Shown in pieces: positions 21,519 to 24,277 of a DNA stretch of 24,277 nt. The notes under the pieces are model-generated. The model worked only from the letters and a program-made list of their open reading frames with translations, made no database searches and was not told where the DNA came from. Source of the stretch: Lachnospiraceae bacterium UBA3273 (GTDB lineage: Bacteria > Bacillota > Clostridia > Lachnospirales > Lachnospiraceae); the NCBI GenBank assembly GCA_002362385.1, contig DEUB01000048.1, forward strand, positions 1 to 24,277, read 5' to 3'. Numbering within the stretch: the stretch's first letter is position 1; each line of letters starts with the position of its first letter. Made by a program: the position numbers and the translations under genes.

Positions 21519-21613
21519 TTTTCATATTTTTTACCATATATGGTGTTTTGTATTTATCTTAGAACAATATATGGGGCGTTCTTCTTCCCATATACTTTTT
21601 AAAATTTTTTTCA

Positions 21614-22558
21614 TTATTTTTCATTTTCCGCAGCCTCTTTCGTATTTTCCTCCACTTTCCTCCCCACAGGCTCCAAAAATGAAGGAAGCTTTATCCGTCC
21701 CCGTAAGCCTAAATGGATGACTACGGCAAAGATGACGGACAGGACAAAGAGCGCCCCTCCTAAAAGCTGGGATACCGCAATATTGGTGTGGCCGATCTTT
21801 AACCGGTCCGTGCGGATCCCTTCCACAAAGAAACGGATAATGCCGTATCCTCCCAGATACCAGAGGATCATTTCTCCCTCGAACTTCTTGTGTTTCCTGT
21901 AAGCCCACATAATGAGGAGCAGGATCAGATTGAGGGCCCCTTCATAGAGAAAAGTGGGATGCACCTGGATATAATTTGTCCCCTGGACAATATTGGAAGC
22001 AATGTCCGGAGAAATATCCGCAGCCCTGACTGCTTCAATGGGCAGCCTCATGGCAAAGAGGCCGTCGGAATAACCGCCGAATACCTCCCTGTTCATAAAA
22101 TTCCCCCATCTCCCGATGATCTGTCCTACCAAAAGGCCAAACACTCCTGCGTCGGCCATTTGAAAAAACGACTGCTTTTTAATTTTAGAAAACACAAACA
22201 GGGTCAGAAAACCGCCGATGACCGCGCCGTAAATGGCCAGTCCCCCGTTTCTGATATGAAAGATCTCAAGCAGGTTGTCTTTATACACGTCCCAGGAAAA
22301 AACCACATAATAAATTCTGGCTCCCAGAACGGAAAAGATAATGGCGTATATGCTGAAGTCCCACCACAGGTCATCCGGCTGTCCCATCCGCTTTCCTTCT
22401 TTGGATGCCAGCAGAAATCCCAAAAATACGCCTATGGCAATGATGATCCCGTAAAAGGCGATCTCAAAGCCGAAGATCGAAATACTCTTAGGTACGTTGG
22501 ATAAATAAATATGGAGGTTTGGAAATGCAATGTCCATATTTCCCATAACATCTGTCAT
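21614..22558 (-). CDS. lgt: Prolipoprotein diacylglyceryl transferase Lgt
   Basis: This 314-residue membrane enzyme (about seven helices) moves diacylglycerol from phosphatidylglycerol to the lipobox cysteine of preprolipoproteins, the first lipidation step. The Lgt signature GRWGNFMNREVFG is at 149-161. HIRNGGLAIYGAVIGG (101-116) contains the conserved His, and VHPTFLYEG and GIIRFFVEGIRTDRL are further family blocks. The C-terminal 40 residues are charged and cytoplasmic-looking. The start ATG 22558 has AAGGAG 8-9 nt upstream. It follows ychF by 23 nt, so the two form one unit. Its substrates would include the lipoprotein encoded at 4920-6083. Confidence 0.97.
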   Translation of the reverse strand: MTDVMGNMDIAFPNLHIYLSNVPKSISIFGFEIAFYGIIIAIGVFLGFLLASKEGKRMGQPDDLWWDFSIYAIIFSVLGARIYYVVFSWDVYKDNLLEIFHIRNGGLAIYGAVIGGFLTLFVFSKIKKQSFFQMADAGVFGLLVGQIIGRWGNFMNREVFGGYSDGLFAMRLPIEAVRAADISPDIASNIVQGTNYIQVHPTFLYEGALNLILLLIMWAYRKHKKFEGEMILWYLGGYGIIRFFVEGIRTDRLKIGHTNIAVSQLLGGALFVLSVIFAVVIHLGLRGRIKLPSFLEPVGRKVEENTKEAAENEK

Positions 22559-22581
22559 TTATTTTTGCTCCTTTTTACAAA

Positions 22582-23679
22582 CTACACATTGAAACGGAAA
22601 AGAATCACATCGCCGTCCTGTACCACATATTCCTTTCCTTCCATTCCCACAAGCCCTTTCTCTCTTGCCGCCGCAAGGGAACCAAGCTCAAGCAGATCCT
22701 TATAATTGACCACTTCCGCTTTGATAAAGCCTCTTTCAAAATCGGTGTGTATCTTGCCTGCAGCCTGGGGCGCCTTTGTGCCCACCTTGATGGTCCAGGC
22801 TCTGGTCTCATCCTCTCCCGCCGTCAAATAACTGATCAGCCCCAGCAGCTTATAGGATGCCTTTATCAGCTTTTCCAATCCGGATTCCGAAAGCCCCAGA
22901 TCCTCTAAGAACATGGCCTTTTCGTCGTCATCCAACTCCGCGATCTCCTGTTCGATCTGAGCGCAGATCACAAACACCTCGCTGCCGCAGCTTTTGGCAA
23001 ATTCACGGACCTTTCCTACCTGTTCATTGGAAACGCCGTCATCAGCCAGATCGTCCTCCCCTACATTGGCGGCAAAAATAACCGGCTTTGCCGTCAGGAG
23101 ATTGTATTCCGAGAACCACGCCTCTTCGTCTTCATCCTCCGTTTCAAAGGTAATGGCCAGGTCTCCGTTTTCCAGATGGGCCTTGATCCGTTCTAAAAGC
23201 TTTAATTCCTTTGCAAGGGTCTTATCCATCCTCGCGCCCTTTGCCGTCTTTGCAATCCTTCTTTCCAGAATCTCAAGATCGGAAAAGATCAGTTCCAGGT
23301 TGATGGTCTCAATATCCCTTAAAGGATCCACGCTTCCGTCCACATGCACCACGTTATCATCTTCAAAGCAACGCACCACATGGACGATGGCGTCCACCTC
23401 CCTGATATTGCTTAAAAACTGGTTTCCCAAGCCTTCCCCTTTTGAAGCGCCTTTCACAAGCCCCGCTATATCCACAAATTCGATAACGGCATGGGTCACT
23501 TTTTTGGAATGATACATATCTCCCAATAATTTCAGCCTCTCATCCGGCACCGGCACGATCCCCACATTGGGGTCGATGGTGCAGAAGGGATAGTTTGCGG
23601 ATTCCGCCCCTGCCTTTGTTAAAGAATTAAATAAAGTGCTTTTTCCCACGTTGGGAAGGCCTACGATGCCTAGTTTCAT
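22582..23679 (-). CDS. ychF: Redox-responsive ATPase YchF (EngD/Ola1)
   Basis: This 365-residue Obg-related P-loop NTPase associates with ribosomes and is linked to translation quality and oxidative-stress control. The P-loop GLPNVGKS is at 7-14, switch blocks NYPFCTIDPNVGIV and DIAGLVKGAS follow, and the G4 position reads ANVGEDD rather than NKxD, the known reason this family prefers ATP. A coiled-coil helical domain (about 125-195) is inserted, and the C-terminal TGS domain starts near 280. Length matches the family (about 363). The start ATG 23679 has only a weak ribosome site (GTAGGT too far upstream), unusual for this window. A recombinase gene ends 76 bp upstream. Confidence 0.97.
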   Translation of the reverse strand: MKLGIVGLPNVGKSTLFNSLTKAGAESANYPFCTIDPNVGIVPVPDERLKLLGDMYHSKKVTHAVIEFVDIAGLVKGASKGEGLGNQFLSNIREVDAIVHVVRCFEDDNVVHVDGSVDPLRDIETINLELIFSDLEILERRIAKTAKGARMDKTLAKELKLLERIKAHLENGDLAITFETEDEDEEAWFSEYNLLTAKPVIFAANVGEDDLADDGVSNEQVGKVREFAKSCGSEVFVICAQIEQEIAELDDDEKAMFLEDLGLSESGLEKLIKASYKLLGLISYLTAGEDETRAWTIKVGTKAPQAAGKIHTDFERGFIKAEVVNYKDLLELGSLAAAREKGLVGMEGKEYVVQDGDVILFRFNV

Positions 23680-23696
23680 TTCTTACTATACCTACT

Positions 23697-23725
23697 CAGA
23701 AATCCTTTATTTTCAAGGGTTTCTG
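23697..23725. repeat. Hairpin between the recombinase gene and ychF
   Basis: CAGAAATCCTT (23697-23707) faces AAGGGTTTCTG (23715-23725) across a 7-nt loop: 10 Watson-Crick pairs and one T-G. It lies in the 5' leader of ychF. There is no adjacent T-run on the minus strand, so it is not a clear terminator for the recombinase gene. An imperfect inverted repeat next to an integrase gene is also what a crossover core looks like. Confidence 0.5.
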
Positions 23726-23772
23726 CCTTTCTCTATATTTTTACTACACAATCTGCTACACAATTTTCAAGG
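23709..23772. repeat. Short direct repeats flanking the recombinase stop codon
   Basis: CTACACAAT occurs at 23744-23752 and 23756-23764 (12-bp period), and ATTTTCAAGG at 23709-23718 and 23763-23772. Together with the hairpin these make a repeat-dense 64 bp at the 3' end of an integrase gene, the usual place for an attachment site and recombinase arm sites. Assignment as att is inference. Confidence 0.4.
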
Positions 23773-24277
23773 CACTTTCGATTCTTTCCACCTCTTTGAC
23801 TTTCTCATCTTCGGTCACATGGACGTATAAATTCATCGTAATGCCTACATTGGCATGACCCAAAATTACCTGTAAAGTCTTAGGGCGCATCCCACCTTCA
23901 ATACATCTTGTCGCCATCGTGTGTCTTAAAACGTGCATTGAGAAACGTTCAATACCAGCTTTATCACATAGTTTAAATAATGTAGTGTCATAAGCTGAAT
24001 TTTTTGTTGGTTCGCCTTTCCTGCAAAGAAATACAAACTCTTTGAACTGCATATTGATCACTTTGATTTCTCTAAGCTTCTCTTTCTGCCTTTTCAAGAT
24101 CATAACTGCTTCTTCTGTTAAAGGCACATCACGATAGCCGGATTTGCTTTTAGGTTCTCCAATTCGCCATTTACCAACGCTGTATCTATACTCCATACTT
24201 CTCTGTATGTGTATGACACGCTTTTCCCAATCAATATCAGACCATTTCAAACCTATTAACTCACCTGTCCGTAATCC
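23756..24277 (-). CDS. int: Tyrosine recombinase (phage/ICE-type integrase), 5' part outside the window
   Basis: The minus-strand frame is open from the right edge, so this is the C-terminal 173 residues of a longer gene. Catalytic residues of the family are all present: the first Arg in LRTGELIGLKWSD near the edge, the beta-hairpin Lys in PKSKSGYRDVPL, HVLRHTMATR (His-x-x-Arg), the later His in LGHANVGIT, and the nucleophile Tyr in MNLYVHV. The gene therefore looks intact to its stop. Integrases of this kind insert and excise prophages or conjugative elements; the rest of any such element lies beyond the window. It points toward ychF, with possible attachment-site repeats in between. Confidence 0.92.
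   Translation of the reverse strand, partial: GLRTGELIGLKWSDIDWEKRVIHIQRSMEYRYSVGKWRIGEPKSKSGYRDVPLTEEAVMILKRQKEKLREIKVINMQFKEFVFLCRKGEPTKNSAYDTTLFKLCDKAGIERFSMHVLRHTMATRCIEGGMRPKTLQVILGHANVGITMNLYVHVTEDEKVKEVERIESALKIV

Noticed and set aside
21533..21596. Further palindromes (ACCATATATGGT, and TATATGGG facing CCCATATA) between lgt and mraZ
   Set aside because: They are AT-rich and not followed by a minus-strand T-run; the terminator at 21485-21518 explains the region better.
1..24277. CRISPR array, tRNA or rRNA genes
   Set aside because: No regularly spaced repeats, cloverleaf-like tRNA sequences or rRNA segments were seen on either strand.

Overview
The window is chromosomal DNA from an endospore-forming Firmicute of the class Clostridia, most likely a member of the Lachnospiraceae. 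The evidence is a division and cell-wall (dcw) cluster running directly into spoIIGA-sigE, with sigG close by; strong AGGAGG-type ribosome sites; and an IMP cyclohydrolase paired with a stand-alone AICAR transformylase in place of a bifunctional PurH. I cannot name the genus from sequence alone.

Layout. Positions 1-2124 (+) hold a two-gene purine module for the last two steps to IMP. Positions 2125-2534 hold a 216-bp element with 42-bp perfect inverted arms, then the putative promoter and operator of a small regulator operon. Positions 2535-3866 (+) encode an AraC/GyrI-like regulator and a short PUA/ASCH-like protein. Everything from 3870 to the right end lies on the minus strand, so it is transcribed from high to low coordinates. 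Read in that direction: the C-terminal part of a tyrosine recombinase (cut by the window edge), ychF, lgt, a terminator, then mraZ-rsmH-ftsL-PBP-PBP-mraY-ftsW-murA-ftsQ, ftsZ with its own promoter and terminator, spoIIGA-sigE behind a Spo0A-type promoter, a terminator, a methyl-accepting chemotaxis protein, a lipoprotein of unknown function, and sigG.

How the genes fit together. mraY and murA make peptidoglycan precursors. ftsW and two tandem class B penicillin-binding proteins polymerise and cross-link the septal wall. ftsL, ftsQ and ftsZ build the divisome, and mraZ probably represses the operon through four GTGG boxes just below its promoter. On entry into sporulation, Spo0A probably switches on spoIIGA-sigE: SpoIIGA cleaves pro-SigE in the mother cell, and SigG later runs the forespore programme.

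The cluster lacks murD, murG, murC and ftsA, and the sigE-sigG neighbourhood is split by a chemotaxis receptor and a lipoprotein gene. Most of the window is ordinary core genome. The parts that deserve a second look are the inverted-repeat element at 2140-2355, the regulator/ASCH pair beside it, the KTA motif in the second PBP, and the recombinase junction next to ychF.
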